Below, one piece after another: positions 22,065 to 33,900 of a DNA stretch of 64,000 bases. The notes beneath the pieces were generated by a model, which saw only the letters and a list, made by a program, of their open reading frames with translations, was not told where the DNA came from and did no database searches. The stretch is from Schistocephalus solidus (Eukaryota > Platyhelminthes > Cestoda > Diphyllobothriidea > Diphyllobothriidae), in NCBI GenBank assembly GCA_017591395.1, contig WEDG01003255.1:124001-188000 (forward strand). The letters are read 5' to 3'. How positions within the stretch are numbered: position 1 is the stretch's first letter; each line of letters opens with the position of its first letter. The translations under genes were made by a program, and so were the position numbers.

Positions 22065-24360
22065 GGTCCGGGGCGCTGGTGAATTTCGTGCCGCTCTTTT
22101 GGCCTTGGCGGCGGCGATCCGGTTGGCCTCATAGATTGCTGAACCAGTCTTCACTGATCTTCTCCATGCCGGTCTATCCTGGGCGAGGTCCTCCCAGGTC
22201 ACCGAGTTGATTTGCAGTTGCTTCAGCGATTTCTTCAAAGTGTCCTTGTAGCGTCGTTTTTGACCTCCCTGCCGGCGAGAACCCGTAGCGACATCTCCGT
22301 AGAAAAGTCGTTTGGGTAGTCGCTCGTCGTCCATTCTTACCAGGTGGCCGCTCCATCGCAGTTGCACTTGTCTCAAAATGGCATGGATGCAGAGGATTCC
22401 GGTCCACTCCAGGACTTCCATGTCCGGGATCCTGTCTTGCCATCTCAGCTTCAGTATTTCTGCGGAGGCAGCTGAGATGAAAGTGATTCAGCTTCCTGGC
22501 TTGGTTCGAGTAGACGGTCCAGGTTTCCGCTCCGTAAAGGAGTGTCGTCAAGACGACGGCCTTGTACATCTTCAGTTTGGTGTTCAGGTGAATACCGTGG
22601 CGATTCCACACGGAGGTCTGCAGCCGGCCGAAGGCCTGACCAGCTTTTGAGATCCGTTGGGCAACCTCGTCATTGCTTCTCGTGTTGCGCGACATCGTGC
22701 TTCCTAGATAAGCGAAGGTTTCCACGTTTGAGTTGAGCACCGTTGACATTGATTCGAGGAGCATTGTATTCCGTGTTGGGTTGCGGCTGGTGCATGACAA
22801 CCGTTTTGGCTGTACTGATTGTTAATCCAAAATCGGCGCAGCCTTCGGCATAGAGGTCCATGCTCCTTTGCATGTCCTCCTCCGTCACGGTGTTAAGCGC
22901 GCAGTCGTCCGCGAAGAGCAAGTCATGGACTGTAGTCGTAGACACGCGCGTTGGAGCCTGCATACGCCGACTGTTGAGAATGGCCCGTCAGTTCTGTAGG
23001 CGATGCGGATACCAGGCTGCTCATCACGGTAGGCGTCCATCAGCATAGCCGAGAACATGAGACTGAAGAGGTTAGGGGCCAGAACGCAGCCCTGCTTCAC
23101 TCCGTTGGTCACTGCGAATGCTTCGGATACCGTCCCGTTGTCAGTGACGCGCGCCGTCATCCCGTCATGAAGCTGACGCACCATGGGCGTGAACCGCTCA
23201 GGACAACCAAATTTCTGCATGACTTTCCACAGTCCGTCACGATTCACCGTGTCAAAGGCTTTCATTAGATCCACGAAGGTAGTGTATAGGTGAGTTCGCA
23301 TCTCCTGACACTTCTCTTGTAGCTGGCGGGCGGCAGAGATCATATCGGTTGTCCCGCGGTGTCGGCGGAAGCCAAATTGGCTTTCCGGGAGCAGGCCCTG
23401 CTCTAGATGACCGTTAAGACGATTGAGAAGGATACGGGCGAAGATCTTCCCGGCGATGTTGAGCAACGAGATGCCTCTGTGATTATCACAGAGTTGCCGG
23501 TTCCCCTTCCGTTTTGTAGAGATGGACGATGGTCGCGTCTTTGAAATCCCTGAGGAACTTGTCCTTGGCGCCACATCTCCTGGAAGAGTGTTGTGAGTTC
23601 TGCCATCAGCCGGGGCCCACCGTGCTTGTAGACTTCCGGTGGGATTGCGTCGGATCCCGGTGCTTTACCGCTGGAAATCTGCTGCACTGCCCGGATGGTT
23701 TCTGGTAGGGAAGGCGGCAGATGCAGGTCATTGATCGTGTCCACTTGAGGGAGCCGGTCAATGGCAGCAACGGAGATGGCTGATGAGCAATTAAGTGACA
23801 CTTCTGAAGTGCTCGGCCCAGCGCTTCAGAATTTGCGATTTCTCTGTCAGCAGTGTTGTGCCGTCAGAGCTGAGCAGCGGTGCGGACCCCCTGATACACG
23901 GGCCGTAGATGGCCTTGATGGCTTTGAAAAAGTTTTTCATTTCATTGAGGTCCGCATACCCCTGGATTTCCTCAGCCTTTCGGATTATCCAGGCATCCTG
24001 CATCTCCCGCAGCCGTTGTTGTACAATGCGCCTGCATCTGAAAAAGGCTGCTTTGGTGGCGTCAGTCCGAAGGTCCATGTAGGCTTTGTGTAGTTCATTC
24101 TTCTCCGCGAGTAAGTTGCTGATGTCGGCGTCATTGTTGTCAAACCAGTTCTGGTGTCGATGGTGTGCGCGTCCGAGTACATCAAGGGTGGTGGACTGGA
24201 TGACATTTCGCAGTTGACACCATCGTGTCTCCACGGTAGCGTTATCAGCTGGAGCATGCAGGTCCTCCAGTTTCTCGGTTATTTGGTTACTAAAATCAAA
24301 ACAGTGAGCAGTCAAATTTAATAAAAGAGTATTTAACTTACATGGCCGCCTCTTAACTTG
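22065..24360 (-). pseudogene. LINE B reverse transcriptase
   Basis: This is the same RT as copy [78 protein letters not shown] and [16 protein letters not shown]. At least five small indels place these in different frames, so no whole protein can be made. The catalytic FADD is kept. Comparison with A lets each lesion be placed, since A is nearly open across this region. Confidence 0.9.
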
Positions 24361-25299
24361 GGACCTTCGTCGGGGTTGAAGTCGGAGCCTCATCTTGGAG
24401 ATGACGAGGCGGTGATCTGTCCAACCATCGGCATCGCGGATCGCCTTGGTTACCAGCACGTCCTGTCGATCTCGCCTCTGGACGAGAACATAGTCCAGCA
24501 GATGCCAGCGCCGCGACCGAGGGTGCATCCACGTGGCCTTCTCCCGCGTAGGAAGGCGGAAGAAGGTGTTGGTCAGCAGGAGACGGTGTTCCGCACACGT
24601 GCGCAGAAGAAGGAGGCCATTATAGTTACAGCTACCGAGACCGTGGGGACCCAGCACTCCCTGTCAGGCAGCGTGGTCCGTCCCGACGTGGGCATTGAAG
24701 TCACCAAGGACAATTAACTTGTCCTCTTTCGGCACAGTTGCCAGCAAGGCGTGCAGGTCCTCGTAGAATTGGTCCTTCGCCGCATCAGAGCTCGTCATTG
24801 GGGGAGCGTAGGCGCTGATGATGGTGGCGAACTGGTCTCCCCGAAGAGGCAGGCGGAGGCTCATCAGGCGATCATTGATACCCTGCGGCAGACAGGGCAG
24901 ACGTCCCACGATGTCGTTACGGATGGCAAAGGCAACACCAGCGTCGCGTCGCTCTGCCTTTGGCCGGCCGCTCCAGAAGAAAGTGTAGCCGGCCCCCACC
25001 TCCTCCAGCTGACCCTGCTCAGAGAATCGGGTCTCGCTGAGAGCAGGAATGTCCACCTTGTAGCGCGCCAGTTCCCGAGCGACGTGCCCCGTCCTCCGTT
25101 CCGGCCGGTTGCTCCTAGGATTGTTTAAAAGGGAACGAAATTCCAGGCTGCTAGTGTGAGTGGACTCACCCGAGCAGCCTGGAGAGTATGGCGAGGGGGG
25201 TATTGTTGTTTGTTTGAGTTTTAAGACCGCGTAGTTTGCGATCTGCGAGCCGCGGCCGGCTGCAGAAGACGTGAGACCCAGCATTTTTTTAGGGCACAT
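24361..25299 (-). pseudogene. LINE B endonuclease domain
   Basis: A frame opens at ATG 25299 ([20 protein letters not shown]) and runs to 23791 with a single TGA at 24664-24666, where copy A has TGG. It carries [28 protein letters not shown] and TDHRLVIS. A one-base loss beside LEFRSLL (A reads AWNVRSL) joins the leader frame to the nuclease in B, so this apparent start may be an artefact of decay. Confidence 0.88.
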
Positions 25300-25744
25300 T
25301 TTCTAGTTTCTTCCTCCGCGAGGAGGCAAGCAGTGCTATCCCTAAATAGGGCTGCTCGGACATCCCAGACGGCTGCCGAACTCCACTATGGGTCACGGAT
25401 TTGTTTTAGTGGGAGAACGACCCGAGTTAGTCTGGGCCGCCTACGGGGTTGCTGTCGCCCCCACCGTAGGACTTTTTGAGAGGGGGAGGTGGGAAGTTCA
25501 GGAGTCAGACATACCGGGTGTGGAGGCACACACAACACCGGAGACCCTCACCTGGTTAAGCCCGCCGGTCGTGACGGTTGCCCGATGTGTGACCGCTGGG
25601 AAGAACCCAACTTCGAGGAGCCACAGGTGAGAGTTGGGTACCAGTTAGAGGCGGCCACAGGAGCATTCACCACCTGTACGAGACAAATGGAGCGACCAAA
25701 TGCTATCTGTGTGGTGCTACCCCTAACGAGTACCCCTACACCCC

Positions 25745-26269
25745 ACATATGCATAGCACTGCTGTGACTAATAGATACAACCAAGCAACACTTCTGTTCA
25801 ACTGCTGAGAGCTTGCGACGAGCTGAGATTTTCGTCATCATTTTTGTTATATGTAATATCTTACACTTATGTTAAGATAAGGGGATATTTCTACAAAAAA
25901 GAAAATGAGAAATGGTATGGTTAAAATAATACCATTGAAAAAATAAATTAAAAAGGCAACAGAAGACTGCCCGTTATGCAGTATTTTGAAAACTCCACAA
26001 AGTTACAGTGATTTTTGGCGAGTATTCGAATGCTTTTATTCTACTTTTTTTTCTCTGGCATGTCTATACAGCTCTGTTCAGCTGACCATCCCTTCATCGT
26101 GGATGAAAACGAACCCTTGCCAAATATTTTGAAAAATTTATATTTGGTTAGCGCCGGCAAGGCAAGAAACGAAATAAGATTATGACAGTGTGCAAATAAA
26201 ATATACAAATATTTAGTAATGTAGGCTGAGCTAGTCCTGTTAGGTCAACAGTTAGCGATGTTTTGAAAT
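25745..26269. other. AT-rich spacer, nothing recognised
   Basis: This lies between the 5' end of LINE B and a CR1-like 3' UTR. No frame or repeat was recognised. Confidence 0.5.
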
Positions 26270-27620
26270 AAATAGTGAACTAGAAAATAGACAGTGAAAA
26301 AAATACTTCCACCTTATAAATGGAGGCAGAGATCAATAGGCCTCCATTTCCGAATGGAGGATAGGAGAAAAACTACTTCGGAAAATATGGTTAGGTGGTA
26401 GTTTAGGCTAATACTGCAGTAGCATTTCAGAATGAGATAATGAAACGTCGATATGGTTTGCTCTTGCTCACTATAGCGCATGAAACAAATTCTCATGAAA
26501 AGGCATAAGTGAACTTGAGGCCTCAGTATAATTGGATCCAGAATTAAATTCTGATGATAGTAAGAATCCAACGAAAAATCAGCATTTTAGACTGTTTACG
26601 TCCGCATGACTTCATCTTTTGAATGACTGGTGATATAAGGAGACATCATGGTTCATGGGGGATTCAACGCAGAGAAAAAATAGTTTCAAGAGAGCCGCTT
26701 AAATTATGGATGGTTCCTTCTCCGAGTCATAGAGAAAGCTGCTTGGAATAGATGAAGAAAATAAAAGGTTAATAGAATCTGTGTTAAGGTGAATGTGCAT
26801 TCTTCGCTTGAATGTAGATAGACTAGATAACGACCTTATTTCAATAGGCAAGTTATTCCAAAGAAAGCTATGCCTAGAAGCAAAGAATAGAGAGCGTTTA
26901 CATGTGGAGGATGTAGGAGGAGGTATAATTAATGCAGGATTTCTTAGGTTATAAGGAAGACACGGAGGTTAGGAGAGAAATCTTGAGGAGAGTTGAGCTA
27001 TTTCGTAGTCGAAAAGTGGGACAAAAGTCTGCTTCTAGCCTCTTGACTCAAATAAATTTCTATCTTCGTGAACTGGCATCTAGTTGAGTAGGAGGTATTT
27101 GAAAGAGTCGGATACAGGAGGTTTTTTGTGAAATGTCTTTGGAAATTTTCAATTTTTGATCGGCTAGATTCGTTCATTGAACCGAAGAATAGACAGCAAA
27201 ATTGAAGAATGATTAAGTACAAAACATACGCTAAAGTCTTAATTTAATTTCAGGAAGGTAGAAATTATAAGAAATTAAGCCGCGAATCTGAGCAGCTTTT
27301 GCGGTAATTCTATCGACTTGTGGCGAAAGATCTAATTTGTTGGTGTAGCTTAAGTTCAAGGCCTTTAATGGAGGAACATTGAGTTATAGGGAACCTTTTA
27401 AAATAACAGGTGACAGCTGCCTTACAGGACCAAAACTCATGTAGCGACACTTAGAATGTGAGAAATTCATTAGCCATGTGGAGCTCCACGCCGAAAGAGC
27501 GTTGAAGTCCGAATGAATTTGTAGACTCTACTTTGACACTGCACATTTTCTTCAATGTTTAATCTGGGTAACTGTTATAAGACAAGTCTTTGGAACAGGA
27601 GGGGCTTGGAATAAAAATTC
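26270..27620 (-). mobile_element. CR1-like LINE, 5'-truncated (family 2 relative)
   Basis: The 3' UTR portion (26270-26840) is a diverged version of the 14-16 kb copies (GAACTAGAAAATAGACAGTG, then AATGGAGGCAGAG). The minus strand then shows the RT C-terminus: LIILQFCCLFFGSMNESSRS..IENFQRHFTKNLL (26998-27222), followed upstream by decayed RT. It ends about 95 bp before the start codon of the phospholipase B-like gene, inside its likely promoter region. Confidence 0.75.
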
Positions 27621-27714
27621 GACCTTCTGGCCTCATGAAAAAGTACTATATAGTTTTAACGCTTAACAGGAAACTGCTTCAAGGTAGCGCCGAAAGTTAA
27701 AACTTTGCAACTCT

Positions 27715-27950
27715 ATGCCTTGGTTATTATTTTTGCAATTATTTGCAATTATAGCGGTATGCTACTCCATACCATCGTACAAGATGTTACCTGACAAAAC
27801 AGAATGTGTAGTAGCATTCAAAGCGGATGATGGCTCTTATGATTTCTCCCTTGAGAGCGATTCAGAGCGCCTTTTTATACCTGATGGAGAACGTTATGAT
27901 TTCCTTATTCCTGCTGCTGTTTGGTTCAACAACAGTATTGACCGATTGGG
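27715..27950 (+). CDS. PLBD exon 1
   Basis: This holds the start codon, signal peptide and residues to about 79, ending FNNSIDRLG in phase 2 before GTAAGA. The ATG at 27715 is chosen because a signal peptide follows at once. Confidence 0.85.
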
Positions 27951-30900
27951 GTAAGATGAGCCTGTTTTTATCTTGCAGTTGGGCGTTTCAGACTGTGAAA
28001 ACATCTTCGGAAGTAAATGATACAATTCAGGCTTATTGGGCTGGATTTCTAGAGGTTCACGTCTCAAAGGAAATTTCTTTTGCTCATTTTAACAATACTT
28101 GGGGCGGTAACTAAATTCTTCCTCGTTATTGGCATAGGATTTTGTGATGATGATTTATCGGAACATTGCAAACAGCTCAAGGATGCTTTAATTACCAATC
28201 TGGAAAATACGATCCGTAGAAGTCTGGCTATGGGTGACGTAGACCCATTTTGGCACCAGGTAAGTCTTATTTAATGCTTTTTCTTTATTTATTTTATTTT
28301 TTTCTGTAGGGGGTGTAATTTTCTATTCATCTATGTTTTCATATATGAAAACATATGATACCACCGGAGGTGGTTTAAATAAAATTTGTCCTTTTTGTAC
28401 AAAATGACCTTTTAGTTTCAATTTAAATACAATACATCGCTCTATAAATTCACCTTTACCTTTTTGTCGAGGAACTTTGTTTGCGATCAAAACGATAATC
28501 ACCATTATCGTTATCGTAATTTGAAGTGTAATGCATTTCGTTGGATTCACCGAGATGTTCAGAGTGAACGGACAAAAAGTGGCTGCAAGACAAACGTACA
28601 CACTGCTATTAATATTAACATTCATATTCATTTTTCCTAACCATGGTTAGGATTTTTAAGTCACTGTTTGATAGCGGTAGTTTCCAAGTTCTGAGGCAGC
28701 ATGTTTGCTTAGTTAAATTGAAATAAAGAAATACTTTATTGAGGTCACAGAAACAAGCAAGACACCAAAAGGATATCTGCAAATTGATTGATTTACACTC
28801 TCAAGCGATGGGAAATTGCCTTGTTAGTTTTCCTCCGGGATCTAATTGTCCACAACTTCAAATTTATTTTCACGCTTGTACAAATAAAGTCATCGCGCTT
28901 CCAGGCCCGAATGTCACTTTCTAATTTTTGTACGCTTACATTTGGCATGAATCTTTTTATATTTTTAGCTGCAATTTGACTAAAAAACTTTCCTAGGCAG
29001 AATTATATTTTGTTCTAGTCTGTCCTATGGTTAGTTGTGTCTTCGTAGATATTTGCTTAAACGTGGAATTATTTAGGTGTTTAAAGGTGCTGATTAGATT
29101 TTCTGTGACAGATCTTGCGTGACATCTTTCTTCTTTGAAAAAAACGAGAAAACACTAGCCTGAAATTAACACTCGCAAAACAATGCAAAGACAACCATAA
29201 GACCTAGATTGGCTGTTGGAAGCACGTATGACACAACAGATCTCATAAAATGGTTAAATTCAAATATAGAAACTGCTGATCGTTCTCATAGAAACATGAA
29301 AATCGTCCCTAGACTCTATATTTTCATTTTATTTAAGCTTTTTTCTCCCAAATATTATTTTACCTCATAAGTTGCAGAGTCCTTTAACTTTGACTCACAT
29401 ACTTCGGGTACGGATTTTCAACTTCTTTTCGGTCGTGACCCCATAAATGGAAGGTTTTGTGGACGACGGCTAATTTGGGAAATAATGCAAAACATCTTTC
29501 GAAATCAGTCGAAGTTGACTTCTCTCTGTTTTTGTACACAGTTTCTGATGTGCTTTAATGGTTTTCTGCCAGTCACGTCAGCAGTATAAGATAAGACTTC
29601 TCCAGAGACAGACATACAGATGCAGCGGGAGTGGCTACTTATGTTACATGTGTTGGTCACTTGCCAGTTACAGTCTGAAAAGCCTGTAATGAAAGTGTCT
29701 GTGACCAATTCGTTCTTATTTTATATATTTTAATAAACGGACCTCCTTATATTTTGTTCTTATAAGTTTTTCAAACAGCCAAATCCAAGCTCCATTGTTC
29801 AACGTTTTGCGTCAATGAGCCCCTTCAAAGACAGAATTTGCATCCAATGATGATCCTTATTTAAGTGATGTGAACAAATTCTTCATGCATAAATTTTCGT
29901 TCTTGCTTTTAAAATTTAAGCTCCTGAAGGAAATTTCCTTCTGACCCGGAAATCAAGTGGGTGCAGTTTTCTTATAACATCACAGTTTTAATGACCCGTT
30001 CCCGTTCGTGGCAATAACTGTGTCCCATTCTCCCATGTGCAATTCTGTTTACTATCTTGCCCGTTTCCTCCCCGTAGATGGAATTAATCCTTTGGCAGCT
30101 ACGGGGTATGATAGATAATTGGAACAATGTGTTGGTCACTAACTCTCGATCTCTGAACTCGGACTATCTATTCAAATTGTCTGAAAAGATCACCGATGTC
30201 TAGTAAGTTTTCCGAATTAAATTTTCCTTCTGAATGTCTTTGAATACCCTGTCCTATCAAAAAAATCTTCAAGACTTCTTAAAACCAAACTTGCTCCTTT
30301 AGCTAGCTCACAATTCACTCTTAGAAGACGGTAGGGGTAGATGGTGGTTTTGCGATTGATTCCCATCTTCGGTGCGCCTTCCTCCTTCCTCATACAGATT
30401 TTTTCTGGAATTGTAACTTCAGATCTCACACTTCGTAATCGTTCTCGTACAGTTTCAATCGCCTTCCATGCGTCCTGTCTTATTTGCATTGAGTAACCCG
30501 TTGAGGAGCAGTCTCTCTCAGCTTCTTTGTTCTTCTTGGTGGATATATAATTGTGAGACTTTATCTCGATTACTTGTGCGGACGTTTATATGATAACCGG
30601 TTTGTCTCTATGTGTTCTAGTCTGTTGCAACTCAGTGGCGACTTGAGCGAGTTGACCACCGCCCTCGGTTTGAAGGAACCCCTTCAGAGGTGGAGACACG
30701 CGGGACGAGAATACCATATGCCCTCACCCAGCTGTTCAGCTCTCATCAAAATTCTTCCAGGGCAAAATGACGTCTACATCTCGCAGGTTACCTGGCAGGG
30801 CTACTCTTCAATGCTGAAGGTTGCCAAATTCTACAGTTTCGCCTGGCATCTCACACGGGATCCGGGTTTGTCAGTTTTTTTTCCCAGCCAGTTGTGAGGA

Positions 30901-33900
30901 CCACATTCAATTTTATTTACTTTTTAATTAATTTCTGTGTCAGTGGAGCACATACCATCCCGTTGTGCCTTGGGCTCAATCTATAGCCCCACAGACAGTC
31001 ATACAGTGACCAGTAGTATATGCAGAGTGATATTCTCCATAAAGACAAGGGAGACTGAAATAACAATTTCTGTTAGTCAACCTTACTTATTCTCGGTTAT
31101 GGGACATCCGATCTACAGCGAAAGAGTTAAGGAAGGCAGAAAAACTCAAAAAAGGTGTGCATAAACCTGCTCTCGGCACACAGCTTGGCCCAGTTAGGTT
31201 TATCTTGTGGTTGCTCGGTTGTTTCTTAAACCTAATTTTTTGTGTGCATCTAGCCTGCTTATATTCCCACCTGCATACAATTTTACCATACTTCCTGTAG
31301 ATAATGTCAGAAACCTCATTTCTTTTACTTCGTTTCTGGTAAAGTATATCTGATAGCATTTCCTTTTGAAAGTATAGAAGAGTTTGTTATGAAGGACTTA
31401 AATACATTCCACATATTTGTGATTACAGAAGGACTCTCTTTTGGTTTTAAACAGTTTCGCATTGTGAGATATTTAAAATCATGAAATATCCTTTCCAATG
31501 GCGCCTTATCTGTCTTTTTCTCGATACCACTCATGAAAATTCATGAGGCTAGGTTCCAGAACCCGGCGCGAATTAGGAAGAATCGCGAGTGTTTTTATTA
31601 ATTACTAAAAATGCTTATTTCCAGAGTTTCTACCCTAAATGTAACTAACCTCATGCTCCCAAAGCATTTTAATTTAATTTAAAAGTTAACTGAATACTGT
31701 GCACTTAGAAAAGAAATAAGCGGTTAACTCAAATATAGAGTACACTATAGGCTAATGGGTATTTGTCAAATGGGACGTACACATAATCAAAATCTGCCAA
31801 CTCTACTAGTAAGGAGAACTACGTATTCGCTTGTAGACAATCCATGTTTGAAAGAATTTCGCTAAAAAAATTTTATTATTTAAAATTAAAAAACATACTA
31901 CCTCTCTTTCACCTCGGAGCTCTGGTCGTTTGGCCACAGCTTCTAGGCCGAAGAACGTCTCTTGAGGGTCTTTTATCACATATAGTTTTGATCGCAGCTC
32001 TTGAGTTTCACAGAAAAAGCCCCTTAATGCCTCACCTGCAGGCAGACAGACTTGCTTGGCAAGCAAAGCATTTGCTGGACGAGCCTATTTTCGGTCCTGC
32101 GATTGATCAATCCAATTTCCTAATCTGAACTTGTTCTGCTCCCTCCTTCCCCAGGTTCACCTCTTATTCCGGGTGGGGACATTCTCTTCTCCTCCTATCC
32201 ATCAACCCTCGCCTCGATTGACGACTTCTACAGCACCAACACTGGCCTGGTGGGTTAACGCCGCCTCTCTTCTCATCATCTGGTTTCCCTTCTCTCGCGC
32301 CTCTCGCTCCCCTATTTCTTTGCCCTTTCTCTATACCCTCGCTCGCTCTACCCTCTCTTTTGCCCCTTTACCCCCGCCCACTCTATCGCCTCATTTTCCC
32401 CTGCTGTCTTCCCCCTCGCTCCCGTTCTTCCCTCTCATTTTTCTCTGCCCTCTCCCTTTCCATTCTTTCCCATCTCCTTCCCCTCTTCAGTCAACGAAAG
32501 AAAAGTTCTCCATGAGTTCTTGTTGTTTGGGCCACACGCTTCCTCGTAGTTCTCTCTCTCTCTCTGTCACACGTACGCATTACATTCGGCCCTTTTTCTT
32601 CCTCTCAAAAGGTGACCTTGGAAACAACCAATGGGTAACCACAATTCTGATTTGTGGCCATTTGTGCGCCATGGTCTTAACACCTCCGTCCTCGAGGTCT
32701 TCCGGGTGATGATAGCCAATCGTTTGGCTCGCAGTGGAGCCGAGTGGGTTTCCTATTTCAGCCGCGAAAACAGTGGAACGTGAGTAATTTTCGGAAATGA
32801 CGTATCCCCCCCAGTGTTACGAAAACACCAGGGGTACTTTGGTGAATCTGCCCTTGAACTGGGTACAGCGCAGGGAATATTCAAATTTTTGAACTTTGCA
32901 GCTTTTCAATTTCCGGTTTATGCTGATTCTAAGGTAAAAATGCTTAACTGAAACCGTAGAGTACAGTTTATTTAACAGAATTTGTGTCCTCTAGTAACCA
33001 AGCCATCCTGCCGTTGGTTTCATGTCTGAACTCTTTATTTACTCGGGGTTAGGCACCTCTGATTCACATTTTGCGACACGTGCCATCATGGATCCCGTGT
33101 TCTACCACTTTTGTCTCCTGACGCCGGTTATTACGAACAGGATGTGTCTAGGTTTTGATCGTGGGTTCCAGCCCTGGAGAACAGGTGGTGTTCTGTTGGT
33201 CAGGCTGTGTCATTGTATCAATCAGACGTATGCTGCCGCGACGACCACTGCGCAGGATGAGGTCCTGAGTGTAAACAAATGTTTACGTGCGTGTATGCTG
33301 CCTTGCAGATGCGCCAACTGAAAACAGGGGTCAGAATGGCTCGTTACATGCGTTATTTAGCTAGCCGTTCAGGGTTCACGGGAGGCCACAACAACTGCTG
33401 TACGAGGTGGTACCCGAAAATGAGAATGATTTTCTGTAAGCAAGTGAATTGCCGGTGTTACCAGACATCTTTCCTGCTCACTTGACCAAGGACCTGCGAA
33501 ACCATCGCAGCGAACAGAATGATTGTTTTATTAGACCTCCTCCCAACGCCATCGGCGATGTTGCGATGACAATTTTTAAGAAGCAACGTGCCAACATTAA
33601 ATTCGGGTTCCTGCTAAAGCAGACAACAGCAGAACGAGCTCCGATATTTCTGGAAGCTAATGGGAACGAAGCTCTAAGCTAGGAAAAAAATATGGTTGGT
33701 TTGCCAGATTTAGGAACACCGTTCGGGTTGCCTCTTAATGTCCAGAAAAGACGAAAATATTCAAAAAGTGTGTGATGTTATTATGCTTGATCGTAGCAGA
33801 ACAATCGACGAATTGGAGGGAATAACTAAAATTTCCTGGGGTTCATACCAAAGAATCTTAAACTAAAGCTTTGAACACGAGACGCATCGCGGTAAAGTTT

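Larger units (their letters stand above)
20350..25744 (-). mobile_element. RTE-like LINE, copy B
   Basis: This is an inverted full-length copy of the LINE at 5587-10740, from 5' UTR (25300-25744) to a complete 3' tail ending near 20350-20360. Similarity to copy A runs through UTR, endonuclease, RT, fingers and tail. B is more damaged: TGA at 24664-24666, extra or lost bases near 23793, 23557, 23515, 22985 and 22725, and a loss in finger 5. Its tail is about 400 bp longer than A's, ending in ACGGTCGAACTGTC. Confidence 0.9.

Noticed and set aside
32131..32709. Single 192-residue gene
   Set aside because: It reads across intron 6 of the PLBD gene in a mostly wrong frame; exons 6 and 7 explain the coding signal.
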